The position numbers were made by a program, and so were the translations under genes. A stretch of 64,000 bases of DNA from Neostapfia colusana. Its lineage: Eukaryota > Streptophyta > Magnoliopsida > Poales > Poaceae. The stretch lies in NCBI GenBank assembly GCA_030760725.1, contig JASWHV010000008.1, positions 31,654,720-31,718,719 of the forward strand, read 5' to 3'. Positions 11,896 through 24,235 of the stretch are shown piece by piece (within the stretch, counting starts at the first letter, position 1; the number at the start of each line of letters is the position of its first letter). The notes beneath the pieces are model-generated. The model did not search any database and had not been told where the DNA came from. It saw only the letters and a program-made list of their open reading frames with translations.

Positions 11896-13619
11896 TCTGC
11901 AATTGCACGAGTTCATTATCAGTTCAACACTATCACTTGATTTATTCCATAAACAAAGTAGTGCAACACTGATAATGAAATCTTAACATGTAAGCAAAAT
12001 GATTTAAGCACAAACTGATGTAGCTAACAGCAAGGATTTAAAAGCAGATTGACCGGTCCTTAAACAAACCAGATTCCGATCCAGTTAAAAGCATTTTCAT
12101 AACTCTTGTTGAATACCAAAGTTAAAGTTAACTTCAATATGTTTCCAACGAGTATCCAAATGCCTCTATATAAGTTCTGGATCAAAAGTTATGATTTCGA
12201 AAAGTTGACAGACTTTCTGGATAAAATTTGCCAGCATCTCCTTTGTATGTGGCTGACTTTATCACAGTTGTATATGAAAATACAACAAGAATCTGAACAA
12301 CCTTTGAACTACAACAAGGTTTCATATCTCATAAACTTTCCAACGGCGTATCACAGGCTCCTTAGGATTTTTCTACAGGAAGTTATGGCTTAAAAACAGA
12401 ATGGTCCAGAGAGGTTTTTCTGCTGTCCTGGTTCTGGACAGTTTGCTTTCAACTGGACTTCTCACCCAATTAACCTGTGATTTTGCTCTGAAGGTCTACA
12501 AGAAAATTGTAGAGCACTTGAAAAGTTTTCCAGAACTGTATCATACACCTTAATTGGATCAAGCTACTCAGAGTTATGCTCTGTTAAAGCCCAGCAAGAA
12601 TTCCTGCCAGAAACAGAGCACCCTGTTTTTGAAATTTTTGGAACCTAAACCTTCTCTCATTTGAATCTTAGCTCAAAATAAGAGTTCAGTAACTAATACT
12701 TATTTCAAACTTCCATTTTTAGTTGAAAGTTAGCTCATGAATTTGTTCTTCATAGGGAAGAGGTTATTAAGTTTAGTACGACGTCGATTTACCGTAAGAA
12801 CCATGTCGGTACTACATTGCCTCTCCAAAGAAAATCCTAAACCGGCTTATACAGGCATATCCGTTTAATCAGTGGCACTAAGACGGTCTCTAGCACACGT
12901 GTACTACACGGGATACGTACGTGGTTAGTACCTGCATAAGAACACTCAATAGTGGTGCACCCAAAGGTTGTTTCATTTCAGGCAGTTCCATATTAGAAAG
13001 TAAATACAAACGCCCGTATCATTGCCATATGGCCGTTCATGAGTTAAGCCACGTCTCAAGGTACGTGATCGTGTTTCAACACCACACGACGGGGAACCCG
13101 AGTATATCATGAACGGGTCGTCACGGTTGGGAATGTTATCAACCCAACAGATACCACCTACTGCCCTGCAGGGCACACCGATGCCAAGCGCTGCGTATGT
13201 CCTCCTGGGCTATTTCCAGATGAACACACTCTCGCGTTACTGACCACACTATGGGGTCTCCACTTACTTGCCTAATGCACGCTAGGGATCAGCGTTTCAT
13301 ATGAACTCAGGAACATGAAGAGTCCAAGAGTTTCATATTAACATCTCACACCAAGCTGTGAGATCTAGCCCTGAACCACTTTCCTTGTCAGGGGAGCTAA
13401 CTGAAATTGAACCGCTTTCGGTGGCGTTCCTTACCATGCTTACCTGAGCGTAGGTGCGTCGTTACATAATCAAAATTCAGAATTATAACAAATATGTCAG
13501 TGCTGCCACTTTAAGTAACTATACTACTATAGTCCTTATGTGGGCCTAATACCGTTTCCTCACCGTATCCTAAGTTTTTGTCCTAATACGATCCTTATTC
13601 CGTGTGTTATTACCAATGT
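11896..13619 (-). other. Element A 5' leader, no coding sequence seen
   Basis: The 1.7 kb between the gag start and the primer site is AT-rich and carries only short ORFs without recognisable domains on either strand. It ends near gag in an intron-like 3' boundary (ttgcag). It contains stretches such as 12100-12700 that resemble leader or LTR sequence. I see no equivalent of the extra ORF found in element C. Confidence 0.6.
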
Positions 13620-13627
13620 GGCTCTGA
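13620..13627 (-). other. Truncated primer-binding site of element A
   Basis: The plus strand reads ggctctga and runs straight into ggaccccgcc of the LTR. An intact site would read ggctctgatacca, the complement of the initiator-Met tRNA 3' end used by B and C, followed by a few bases and the LTR start TGTGAGGACC. The tRNA-3'-end half of the site and the first LTR bases are missing, with a shared tga at the joint. Confidence 0.65.
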
Positions 13628-16600
13628 GGACCCCGCCGTCCCGATCACTCATGGGGAGGGGGCACCTCGCCCGGGAATAGCATTGGGTGGTGCCGTGCGA
13701 TGCGGCACCCAACATCACACATAATAAAGCATCATATTGCATAAATGAAGCGGAAGCCTACAAGGTGTAAGTTTTACAAATACTTCTCAAAATAATCTAC
13801 AGCGGAAGACTACTACAACTCACGTTTCATACCTATGCTAAGCAACAGAGAAGGTGTCCAGCCGCGGACCCTTCTCACTAGCAACACTGTCACAATAGCA
13901 GCGGTAGGGGTTGCAATGAGTTCACCACTCGGAGAGCTCCGAGTCTCATCGAGCACCCGTACATACCAGCGTACCATTATTACCTGCAAAACAACTTATG
14001 CAGTATCCGTGAGTATGAAGCTCAGCTAGACTGACCCGTCACCCTATCCATGAAACTCTACATGAAGGAAATAGGGGGCTGCTTATAGAAGTTTGTACAA
14101 ACCATGAACTTGAGCTAAAGGAGAGTCCTTACTTCAAGTTTTAAGCAACTTTTATAACCCTCGAGCAACTTACATCGAGATTCCACAATCAAACAAGAAA
14201 CGCTTCATCTCGATGTCACTTGCCCGAGGTGAAAGTAACTTTAGTGAGCTATCCTAGACTCATACCGACCTTGCGCCATCAACGTCGAGACTCCACAATC
14301 ATACAAGAAACGCTTTGCCTCGACGCTACTAGCCCAAGGTGGAAATTAAATTTAGTAAAATGTTGATCGTTCCTCATCTCCATTATGAGGATTACCCACG
14401 ACGCATATTAAATGTTTCCCGGTTTATTACTACGTCACGACGCAGAGACAAGTATGCTCGGTCCATTCCGCGAGCGACGGTGATTGCAATCAAAAACACC
14501 CGGCTGACACGACACGTACGCCCGTACTCGACGTTGCACACAACAACCGTCACTGACGTCATACGTGGCAACCTTTCACACGACACCCAAATGTCGAACC
14601 GGTCCCACCGACTGGGATTAAGTCTCTCTATGGCAAACCCTCGTACAGCCGACTTTTCTATCCTTTCAGCATCGGCATCAGACGGTGAGGTATGCCTCGG
14701 ACCCAGGTTAACATGTTACATCGGTTTCCTGGGTCCCATATAGCCAGTATGCATTCGGTATACAACTCAAACTTGTCCAACGGGCCGCACACGAGAACAG
14801 GCCTTAATCGACTCAGACATAGACTAGGTTCACAGGACCACGTCCTTGATCCTTCCATCCACTGCCCGGTCTCCCTTCCCAACTATGAGGATCAATTCCC
14901 AACTCTTCCGATTGATCCCCCTTAATCCCGGTTCACGAGTAGGAAACTGCCCACTCGAGTTTGGCTTCTTTTAATCCACTTTTATTGACTTGAGATCAGC
15001 AGTTATAATCAATTGATAAACTCTACTCTACATTTTTCTCCAGGGTTTTTTGGGTCATGCATTTGGAATTTCATACCATCTAGACCTAATGCAATAAATA
15101 AAATACTAGACATATGAAGTGAATACAAATAAAAACATGTAAGTTTTGATGCAAACCGGGGCTTGCGTTTGTTTTGCAGGTGACTTATATATATATATAT
15201 ATCTGCAGTTCAGTTAGTGAAGACCACTGCGTGCTTGATCAACTGCTTCCTCGTTCCTTGATCTCTACTCCAATGACTTCAACTCCTCCACGTAGATACT
15301 ACACGTAATGAATATGCATATGGATTTAATTGTAAAGATTTTGCTAACAAGTTCTAATGACAAGTTTTAAAAACTGGAACTCTGTTTAAGAATTTAAAAT
15401 AACACTGGTGCTAGTGGTTTGGGTTTGGGTTAAAGTATTATGATCAAGTGAGAAGTGGGGTTCATCACTTGGGTGGTGATCACCTAATGAAGTTGAACAG
15501 AGCATTACTGATCCAGGGTTCCAATGGAGCTGGAAATTTTCTTGTGATTTCCTTGTCACAAGAAAGTCACCTGGACCAAAAATTAGCACTTTTCCTTGAG
15601 TGGTTTGTTCAGAACAATTCTCTAAGCAATTAAGAAAAAAGGAATTAATTCAGAAGTAACTCCCATGTTCATGCCAAACTTAGTGAACTACAATTTCAGT
15701 TATAGCTCATAGAGCCTGCATGAAATTTCCTAAGATTTTTGGCGCTAAGAATTTCCCAGAACTGAATTTCCAAGTTTTTTGGAAATTCTCTGAAATTGTC
15801 TCTGTACTCATTTGAACACAACAACTTCAAATCTAAATTCCCCTAACCAAATCAACTCCAAATGATCTGAAACTTTTACAGGAGTTCACTAACACCCTAA
15901 AGAATATTCTGGCAAAATTTGAGGATTTTTGGATTAGCCAAACTCCCTCTAAAATTCTTTTGCTGAAAAGTTTTAAAGAAATTTCCAGAATTAATGACCT
16001 TCATACAAATTGGGTTTCATATTTGGACAGTAATCTGTTAGAGGAATACAACAAAATTTGTTTCAGAATTTTTGGATTCTCCTACACAAAGTTGTGGCTA
16101 TTTAAACTTTGAACTGAAATCTGAAAATCCTAAAATGTTAAAATGCTGACTGTGGGTCCAGGGGACATGTGTCACTCGCTGGGTTAAGCCACATGGGGCT
16201 ACTGGATTTTTCCCGCGCAGCCACAAGAGATCCCAGCACCACAGCCGATCAGACATTTAAATTAGTGTCACTGACGAGCGGGACCCGCCGGTTATCTTCA
16301 ACCTCCGGCCACCCGCGCCCGCGCGCCGCCGGGCTCGCCGGAGTTCGATGGGTTCCGGTCTCCCGGCCACCCCCCGAGCCCTCCCTCGCCGCTAGGGCCT
16401 AATTTCATGTGCTGAACACGATGGGACCCTCTCCTCTGGCCGGCGGTGGCTCTAACCTAGCCGGCCACGGTGCGGCGGCTCTGTACAAGTTCTGTAACGT
16501 CGCCCGGCCAACCTAGCCCGCCAAAACACCGGTGGAGCGGCGCTACAGCACCAGTGGACGCCAAGGAGGATCGTCTGGGTGGTGAAGCAGCCCGGAGATG

Positions 16601-17956
16601 GCTCTAACCTAGCTCTCATCGGGAGCCCGAACCGCCCCACCATAACCGCCGTCGGAAGAATGGGAAATACGTTGTGCACAGTGGTTTTTATGCGTCGGTT
16701 GAAAAAGGGCAATTGATCGCGGGCTAGCCCAGCTCGTGTGTGCAAGATTTGACAAGCTAAGCACAAGTGTAGAGATTGAATTTGATGTTACCATGCCGGG
16801 AGGTAGTTTTGTGCCCGCCGGAGGAGTTTTCCCAAATTCACGCTCGGTGGATCATGTCACGGCTTGAGCTACGGAGGTGAGCACCAGAGGGTCCTAGCGC
16901 ATCCGAGGGTGCTCTCGTTCGGGCTTGACAAGCTCCCTGCAGCACTGTCCACGTGCGACCTCTTCATCGGTTCTCGTCGGTTGCCGCGAAAACACATGTC
17001 CCTCGGGCTTCTGGGCCTAGCTCGACTGGGAAAGGTGCGATGAGGTTGTAGGATGTCCTGTGGTGCTGTTTTGCTAAGTTGACGACGCTTGCACACGATA
17101 GGAGCCAGCCCCCGACGATTTGGCAACGGCGGCAGCCGTTCTGTCCTGCAGCCCGCGCGAGACAGAGGACGAAGGGGCTCCTCGGTGTTGTAGCGAAACT
17201 GAACACGATGGGGAGTAATATCAGTGCATGAGCAGCTCGCCAGCGTGAAGAAATCAGGCAGGAGGTGGAGCATCGGGAGGTGGATCAGCCGCTCGGTGTC
17301 GCCCGGGGGTAAAGCTTCGGTGGAGTGAGGAACAGAGAGAAAAGACTTAAGGGTTAAGTCTATTCATCACTATGACATGTCGGCCCCACTAGTCAGTACC
17401 CCTTCTCCTCAAAAGATATCAAAAGTTTGACAATTATCCAACCCAAATGTTTGAAAGTTGGAAACTGAGCTGCATTTGCATAGTTGGACAAATTCCATCT
17501 AAATTCAAATGTTTATTTGAATTCCTTGCACATTTAACTCCATTTGGAAAAATGGGCAGCAAATCTTTCAAAAAATTAATGGAACTTTTCCTACCCACTA
17601 ATTTGGACCTAAGGAATCCAAATACGCAATTTGATTCTTGGGCTAGCTGCTGCAAACAAGAGTTTGAACACAACAGTTTTGAATTCCCATTGTGTCCTTC
17701 CCTCATTTGAAGTTTGAGTTTAACATTTAGTTCAAACTCTGATTTTTGAACCCTCCCGTTGCACTTGAGTTCTTCATTTCTGTGGTTTTAATCCACATGA
17801 GGTCCATCCATGCTGTAACCCTAAGTTTGTTTAGAAGAATCTCACATATGTTATCCTATGTGGAAAAGTTTCAACAAATCCCCTTTTTCATACACATGAC
17901 TCCAATATTTGTGCAAACTCATGTTTCTTTGTATTCACATTTTTGGGACCTTTACA
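13625..17956 (-). repeat. Element A, 5' LTR (right copy)
   Basis: About 4.33 kb, collinear with 3007-7304 and ending CTTTACA next to the target duplication ctcaa (17957-17961). Its inner terminus has lost the first bases (TGTG), as described for the primer site. It carries the same set of meaningless short ORFs as the left copy. Confidence 0.9.
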
Positions 17957-18357
17957 CTCAAGAGGCCATCTACGAGGAACTACAGCACCAAGACTTCGAG
18001 ACACTTGAACAACAAGAACCATGGGAGCAAGGTAAGTGCCCCGTGACCATATTGATCCCATGTTTTGAAACTGTTTTGTTTTGCGAACACTCGTACGCTT
18101 GAATCAACTTGATGGGACACCCTTTTATAGGAGTTTACCAGTTTTGTTAACCATCCTTGTCGCCGGGAAAGTTGATGAGTCGGGTATGGTCGTTTTTCCT
18201 TTTCGCTTCACTTAATTCACGGGATACGGGAAGCTGAAATAAAACATGTCTAACTACTGCACTCATATGAATAAAGATGATGAGATCTTGATGATGTTAA
18301 TGGGCATGGAATCGGGGAGATCTAGGCAAGCTTGGTTCGTGAATGTTGCTGGATGAG
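17957..18357 (+). mobile_element. LTR B1, right part
   Basis: B1 resumes here after element A, starting with the target duplication ctcaa, and continues collinear with 20095-20485 and 22800-23170. It stops at 18357, exactly where a new LTR start (TGTGACACCC) begins, so the last roughly 0.9 kb expected of a B LTR is absent at this point. Confidence 0.8.
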
Positions 18358-21017
18358 TGTGACACCCGCAATTTTGTAATCATGCATGCATTAATATTTC
18401 ATGTAGAGAAACATTTTAAAATAGGTAAAAACAGAGAAGGAATAAAAAAGATAGCTAAAAAGAGCCAGTTCCAGTTTGCCGAGGAGCGCTGTAGACACTT
18501 CCCGCGGCCTGCTAGCCACGTGGCGTGTTTGGAGCTCATCCCTGCGGAGTAGGGAGAGGTCCGGAACACCGCCAGACACGTGGCAGGATCGGAGCTAGCC
18601 TCTGTGGAAGGGGCGAGGTCCGAACCGCTGAACACGTGTGGCCTCCGGGGCTTGTCCCTGTGGAGGAGCGAAGTCCAGCCCCGCAGGACACGTATCGCCA
18701 CCGGAGCTAGTCGCTGCGGAGAAACAAAGCCCAACCCCACGGGACACATGCCGTCTTTAGAGCTCACCTCCAAGGAGAAAACACTGCAGGACACGTGTCG
18801 CTCTCGGAGCTCACTTCCGAGAGGTCCGGTCCTACTGGACACGTGTCACCTTCGGAGCTCGTCTCCGGGAGGTCCGACGCTGTTGGACACGTGTCGACCT
18901 CGGAGCCCGTCTGTGAGAAGAAAGGAAGTTTGGCACTGCTTGACACATGGCATTCTCGGAGCTCACCTCCGAAGAGAGGGGAGGTCCAGAACTGACACGT
19001 GGCATTCTCGGAGCTCACCTCCGAATAGAGGGGAGGTCCAGAACTGACACATGGCACTCCCGGAGCTCACCTCCGAAGAGAGGGGAGGTCCTGCACTGAC
19101 ACGTGGCATACGCGGAACTTGCCTCTAGAGAGAGGGGAGGTCCCAACCCACCAGACACATGGCGCACGCGGAGCTCACCTCCGAGGGAGAGGGAGGTCCC
19201 GACCCGCCAGGACACGTGGCGCACGCGGAGCTCGCCTCCGAGGAGAGGGGAGGTCTCGCCTGCTTGACACGCGGCACAACCGGAGCTCGCCTCTGCGGAA
19301 AAGGGAAGCCCGGCCTCTGCTGGACACGTGGATCCTACGGAGCTCATCACCGCGGAGGAGACGAGATATGAAGCAGTTTTTCTCCTGTACGGGTGGGAAT
19401 ACCCGGTACTAAGGAAACCGACACGAATTCCACGTTGCTACCGCACCAAATCGATTAGAGATAAGTTGTTAAGATTTAAAAACAAATTGAATAGGACTCT
19501 TATTTGAAATCCAATCAGATTAGGACTCTTTGTTTTCCTCTTACAAATAGAACCCAAAACAGCCCCTTGGCCGTAACACGTTCTCAAGTCGACGACTTAG
19601 AAGCCCTAGCTTCCAACTCGCCGAGTTAACCCCCTTCACCGGATTCCAGTCGCCGGAGACCGCCGACGAGCTCTCCGTCGCTGGAAGAAAACCCGACGAT
19701 CTGTCTTGCTAGAAGGAAGACCCCGAGACCAAGGAGAAGTGAGGTAGGTCTTTGTTACAACCTTACGACCTCATTGCAGTTTTCTTTGCATCTATTTCTT
19801 CGATCCTTTCGAACAAAAGCTTTTAATGTGGACAGATCACGTGTTGATCGGTTTGATATGGATCTTAGGTCGAGATCATCACCACGTCCACACTTGATCA
19901 TTACACCTATGTTCATCATAAAACCCCATGCAAACCCATGCAAGCCGTGCAAGAACACGTACAAACTGATCTAATAAAACTGCACCATAGGATTAGCATG
20001 CATATGCACCATTGCATCTTGAATAAGGTTTGTGCATGATAATTGATTGCTGTAAATCTTGTATGTATGTGATTGTAAGTAGAAGGACAAGCTCAGGGAG
20101 CTATCTACGATAGATTTCAGCACCAAGACTTCGAGATCCAAGAGCAAAAGAAACCACAGGAACAAGGCAAGTGCCCCTTGACCATATTGATCTCATGTTT
20201 TGGAAACTTTTTTTATTTCAAAAATGTGTGTATGCTTGAGTCAACTTGATGGGAAACCCTTTCATAGGAGTTTACTAGTTTTGTTAACCATCCTTGTCGC
20301 CGGGAAAGTTGATGAGTCGGGTATGGTCGTTTTTTTGTTTTTGCTTCGCTGAGTCCATGGGATATGGGAAGCGAGATAGAAGTGTCTAGCTACTGCACTC
20401 ATATGAACAATGTTAATGAGAACTTGATGATGATAATAAACATGAATCGGGGGAGATATAGGCAAGCTTGGTTCATGGAAGTGGTAGAATGAGATGGTGG
20501 TTTACTTGCCGTAGATCTAAGGACCGGTTCATGCCAGCCATGCCAGGATAACAGTGCCACCACAAGGCCAAATATGGGTGCGGCTTAGCTGACTAATTAG
20601 GTAAGTTACTAGATTGTTATGGACCGTGGAAGGCGCGGGGAATGGGAGTCGAGTGAGGACTGCCCTAGGAACTGCATGGCACAAGAGGGGGCCCGTAGGT
20701 GGGAGAATGGTGATTCGAGCCTGCTGATTAAACCTTAGTGAGTCCATACATCTAGTAGCCCCTTTGTAAAGGCTATTTTGTGATCTCTTGGCCATACACT
20801 GACGGTTGTGTACTGGTATAATGGAGGTTCTGCAGTCGCCGATGGGTGACAAAATCACAAACTTGTGGGTAAAGTGGTGCCACCTCTGCAGAGTGTAAAA
20901 CTATCATGATAGCCGAGCTTACGGTCACAAGCACCTGGACAACTCACATGATTAGATGGGATGGTTTTTGGGATAGTTTTTGGGATGGTTAGATGAGATG
21001 GTTTTTGGGATGGTTTT
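18358..21017 (+). mobile_element. LTR B2, 3'-truncated
   Basis: It starts TGTGACACCCGCAATTTTG and is collinear with the 5' LTR of element B (21135 onward) through the G-box array, TATA region, agcccgacgatctgtc block and the ggaccgtggaaggcgcggg block near 20620. It ends at 21017, where the LTR of element D begins. The TATA position reads ttacaaata (about 19545) and is probably inactive. No internal region is attached, so this is a solo or truncated LTR. Confidence 0.8.
18515..19336 (+). repeat. G-box tandem array in LTR B2
   Basis: Tandem units of roughly 45-70 bp, each with acacgtgtc or acacgtggc plus a ggagctc...cctc...gaggtcc module. Several units have decayed to acacatgg or acgcgg, consistent with CpG deamination. 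It lies upstream of the TATA position, where U3 enhancers sit. Confidence 0.85.
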
Positions 21018-21134
21018 TGTCGGTACCCTCAATATGGGGTACCCCCACGCACAGGACAAAACCGCCTAAGGACTTCGCCCCGTCTGCAGGGGTGAGCTCC
21101 GAGGGCGCCACGGGTCCAGCGGGGCCGGAGCTCC
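21018..21134 (+). mobile_element. Element D 5' LTR, first part
   Basis: It begins TGTCGGTACCCTCAATATGG and runs to ggagctcc at 21134, where element B is inserted. The last 60 bases match the repeat unit that continues at 48322, and gctcc is duplicated on both sides of B (21130-21134 and 48317-48321). This stretch and 48322-49504 are therefore one LTR of about 1.3 kb. Confidence 0.8.
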
Positions 21135-21289
21135 TGTAACACCCTCAATTTTGTAATTCATGGATGCATTCAAAATTCATATAGAGAAACATTTTAAAAG
21201 AAGTAGAAACAGAGAAAGAATCAGAAATATAGCCGAAAAGAGCAAATTCCAGTTTGCCGAGGAGCGCTGTAGACATTTCCCGCGGCCTG

Positions 21290-22045
21290 CTGGCCACGTG
21301 GCGTGTTTGGAGCTCATCCCTGCGGAGTGGGGAGAGGTCCGGAACACCGCCAGACACGTGGTAGGCTCGGAGATAGCCTCTGTGGAAGGGGCGAGGTCCG
21401 ACCCGCTGAACACGTGTTGCCTCCGGGGCTTGTCTCTGCGGAAGAGCGAGTTCCAGCCCCGCAGGACACGTGTTGTCACCGTAGCTAGTCACTGCGGGGA
21501 AGCAAGGCCCAACCCGCGAAACACGTGTCGTCTTCAGAGCTAACCTCCGAGGAGAAGACACTGCAGGACACGTGTCGCTCTCGGAGCTCACTTCCGAGAG
21601 GTCCGGTCCTACTGGACACGTGTCACCTTCGGAGCTCGTCTCCGGGAGGTCCGACACTGTTGGACACGTGTCACCTCCAGAGCTCACCTTCGGGAGGTCC
21701 GACACTACTGGACACGTGTCACCTCCGGAGCTCACCTCCGGGAGGTCTGACGCTGTTGGATACGTGTCGACCTCGGAGATCGTCTCTGAAAAGAAAATAA
21801 GTTTGGCGCTGCTTGACACGTGGCATTCCCGGAGCCACCTCCGAAGAGAGGGGAGGTACGGAACTGACACATGGTGTACACGGAGCTCGCCTCTGAGGGA
21901 GAGGGATGTCCCGCCCGCCAAGACATGTGGCGCACGCGGAGCTCGCCTCCGAGGAGAGGGGAGGTCCCACCCGCCTGACACGCGGCACAACCGGAGCTCG
22001 CCTTTGCGGAAAAGGGAAGCCTGACCTCTGCTGGACACGTGGAGC
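21290..22045 (+). repeat. G-box (CACGTG) tandem array in the U3 of element B 5' LTR
   Basis: Around fifteen tandem units with about a dozen intact acacgtgtc/acacgtggc cores. Spacing is about 48 bp in the most regular part (21568-21765) and up to about 60 bp elsewhere. Each unit also has ggagctcacctccgggaggt or a close variant. At least three units read acatgg, catgtgg or acgcgg. The array sits 0.2-1 kb upstream of the TATA box. Confidence 0.9.
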
Positions 22046-22251
22046 CTCCGGAGATCACCACCGCGAAGGTAACGAGATCCGAAGCGGTTTTTCTTCTGTA
22101 CACGCGGGAATACCGACATGGAAGGAAACCGACACGATTTCCACATTGCTACCGCACCAAATCGATTAGAGATAAGCTGTTAAGATCCATAAACAATTTG
22201 AATAGGACTCTTATTCGAATTCCGATAAGAGTAGGACTCTTCTTATTCCGG

Positions 22252-22260
22252 TTATAAATA
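22252..22260 (+). promoter_or_regulatory. TATA box of element B 5' LTR
   Basis: The sequence ttataaata sits at the same place in both B LTRs (also 42053-42061), about 30 bases upstream of the conserved cccttggtcgtaacatc stretch where the transcript probably starts. Confidence 0.65.
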
Positions 22261-24235
22261 GAACCTGAACCAACCCCTTGGTCGTAACATCTTTTCTAAG
22301 CCGACAACTTATAGGCCCTAGCTCCCAACTCGCCGAGTTAACCCCCTTCGCCGGAGTTTAACCGCCGGTGAGCCACCGTTAAAGCCCGACATGGTCGCTG
22401 TCGCCGAAAGAGAGCCCGACGATCTGTCTTACTAGGAGGAAGGCCCCGAAGGAAGTAAGGTTGGTCTCCATTACCACCTTACGACGTCATCACAGTTTCT
22501 TTGCATCTGTTCCCTTGATCCTTCGAACAGAAGTTCTTTTTTGTGGACAGATCATGTGTTGATTGGTTTGATTTAGATCTTGAGTCAAGATCATCACCAC
22601 GTCCACATTAGATCTTTACACCCCTGTTCATCGTAAAACCCCATGCAAAGCCACTAAAACATGCAAGAACATGTACGAACTGAAACTGCATCATAGGATT
22701 AGCATGCATATGCACCATTGCATCTTTAATAAGGTTTGTGCATGATAATTGATTGTTGTGAATCTTGTATGTGCGTGATCGTAAGTAGAAGGACAAGCTC
22801 AGGGAGCTATCTACGAAGGATTTCAGAACCATGACTTCAAGATCCAAGAACAACAGAAGCCACAGGAACAAGGCAAGTGCCCCTTGACTATATTGATCCC
22901 ATGTTTTGGAAACTGTTTTTTTTGTGAAAACTGTGTAAGCTTGAGTCAACTTGATGGGAAACCCTTTCATAGGAGTTTTCTAGTTTTGTTAACCATCCTT
23001 GTCACCGGGAAAGTTTATTGTCGGGTATGGTCGTTTTTGGTTTTTGCTTCGTTGAGTCCACGGGGTTATGGTAAGCGAGGTAGAAGTGTCTAGCAACTGC
23101 ACTCATATGACAATATTAATGAGAAATTGATGATGATAAGGAACATGAATCAGGGGAGATCTAGGCAAGCCTGGTTTGTGGAAGTGGTAGAATGAGATGG
23201 TGGTTTACTTGCCATAGATCTAAGGACCTGTTCATGCGAGCACATGCCAGGAAAACAGTGCCATCACAAGGCCAAGTATGGGTGCGGCTTAGCTGACTAA
23301 TTAGGTAAGTTGCTAGATTGTTATGGACCGTGGAAGGCGCGAGGAATGGGAGTCGAGTGAGGACTGCCCTGGGAACCGCAAGGCACAAGAGGGGGCCCGT
23401 AGGTGGGAGAACGGTGATTCGGGCCTGCTGGTGAAACCTTAGTGAGTCCATACATCTAGTAGCCCCTTTGTAAAGGCTATTTTTTGATCTCTTGGCCATA
23501 CACCGACGGTTGTGTACTGTTATAATGGAGGTTCTTTAGTCACCGACGGGTGACGAAACCACAAAATTGTGGGTAAACTGGTGCCACCTCTACAGAGTGT
23601 AAAACTATCATGATAGCCGTGCTTTCGGACACAAGCGCCTGGCCAACTTGCATGATTAGATGGGATGGTTATTGGGATGGTTTTTTGGATGGTATTAGTT
23701 TATTTGGTTTGGTCTTTGGATTTGGTTTTCGGGACTGCCGAGTGCGGATAATGAGATTGGTTTCATGACTGTTGCGTCATGGCAATGAGATTTGGTCTTG
23801 GTTATGAGATGGAATTGAATATGAGATGAGATGGTAGTGAATACGAGATGGTATTCATGAGCATGTGAAAAGTTGAGGAAGATAAATGTTCGGATGAGGT
23901 ATGAAAAGTGGTGAATCATGATGGAGGTATGTTGATGTTTAAATAACATGTTGGGATTACATTCACTTAAAGCTAGTTGTTGTTTTTATCATATTTCGAA
24001 AAATAAACTTTGCTTTCTGCAATGAGCCTTTTTATACCTACCTTGTTGTAAGCTACTTGTCATACTTCCTGCACTTGCTGAGTACGATATGTACTCACCC
24101 TTGCATTATCATACATCATCAGCAACAGGAGAGGAGTACTTCAAAGAGCATGTGGAGTACTAGGCATGTGATACACCCTCAACCTTGCCTGTGGAGTAAG
24201 AGATGGAACCGCTGCTGCTGCTTAGTTTGCTTCCG

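Larger units (their letters stand above)
3007..17956 (-). mobile_element. Element A: complete Ty3/gypsy chromovirus, decayed
   Basis: A 14.95-kb LTR retrotransposon on the minus strand inserted in LTR B1. The 5-bp target duplication ctcaa is seen at 3002-3006 and 17957-17961, and the B LTR reads continuously across it. LTRs of about 4.3 kb flank a 6.3-kb interior holding a polypurine tract (7305-7324), a gag-pol frame (7379-11895), a 1.7-kb leader and a damaged primer site. Domain order is gag, zinc knuckle, protease, RT, RNase H, integrase, chromodomain. This order, the Met-tRNA-type primer site and the very long LTRs fit the Tekay/Del lineage of plant chromoviruses; that assignment is inference. 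Breaks: one frameshift in gag, two stop codons after RNase H, and a deletion at the LTR-primer site junction. Confidence 0.9.
21135..24235 (+). repeat. Element B 5' LTR, part 1
   Basis: It starts TGTAACACCCTCAATTTTG. It holds the G-box array (21290-22045), a TATA box (ttataaata, 22252-22260) and a transcribed region with the agcccgacgatctgtc motif. It is interrupted after ttccg at 24235 by element C. It is collinear with 40937-43944. Confidence 0.9.

Noticed and set aside
21145..22146. A 333-codon minus-strand ORF over the G-box array
   Set aside because: Tandem repeats without stop codons explain it; the same happens at 41175-41957 and 18399-19350 in varying frames.
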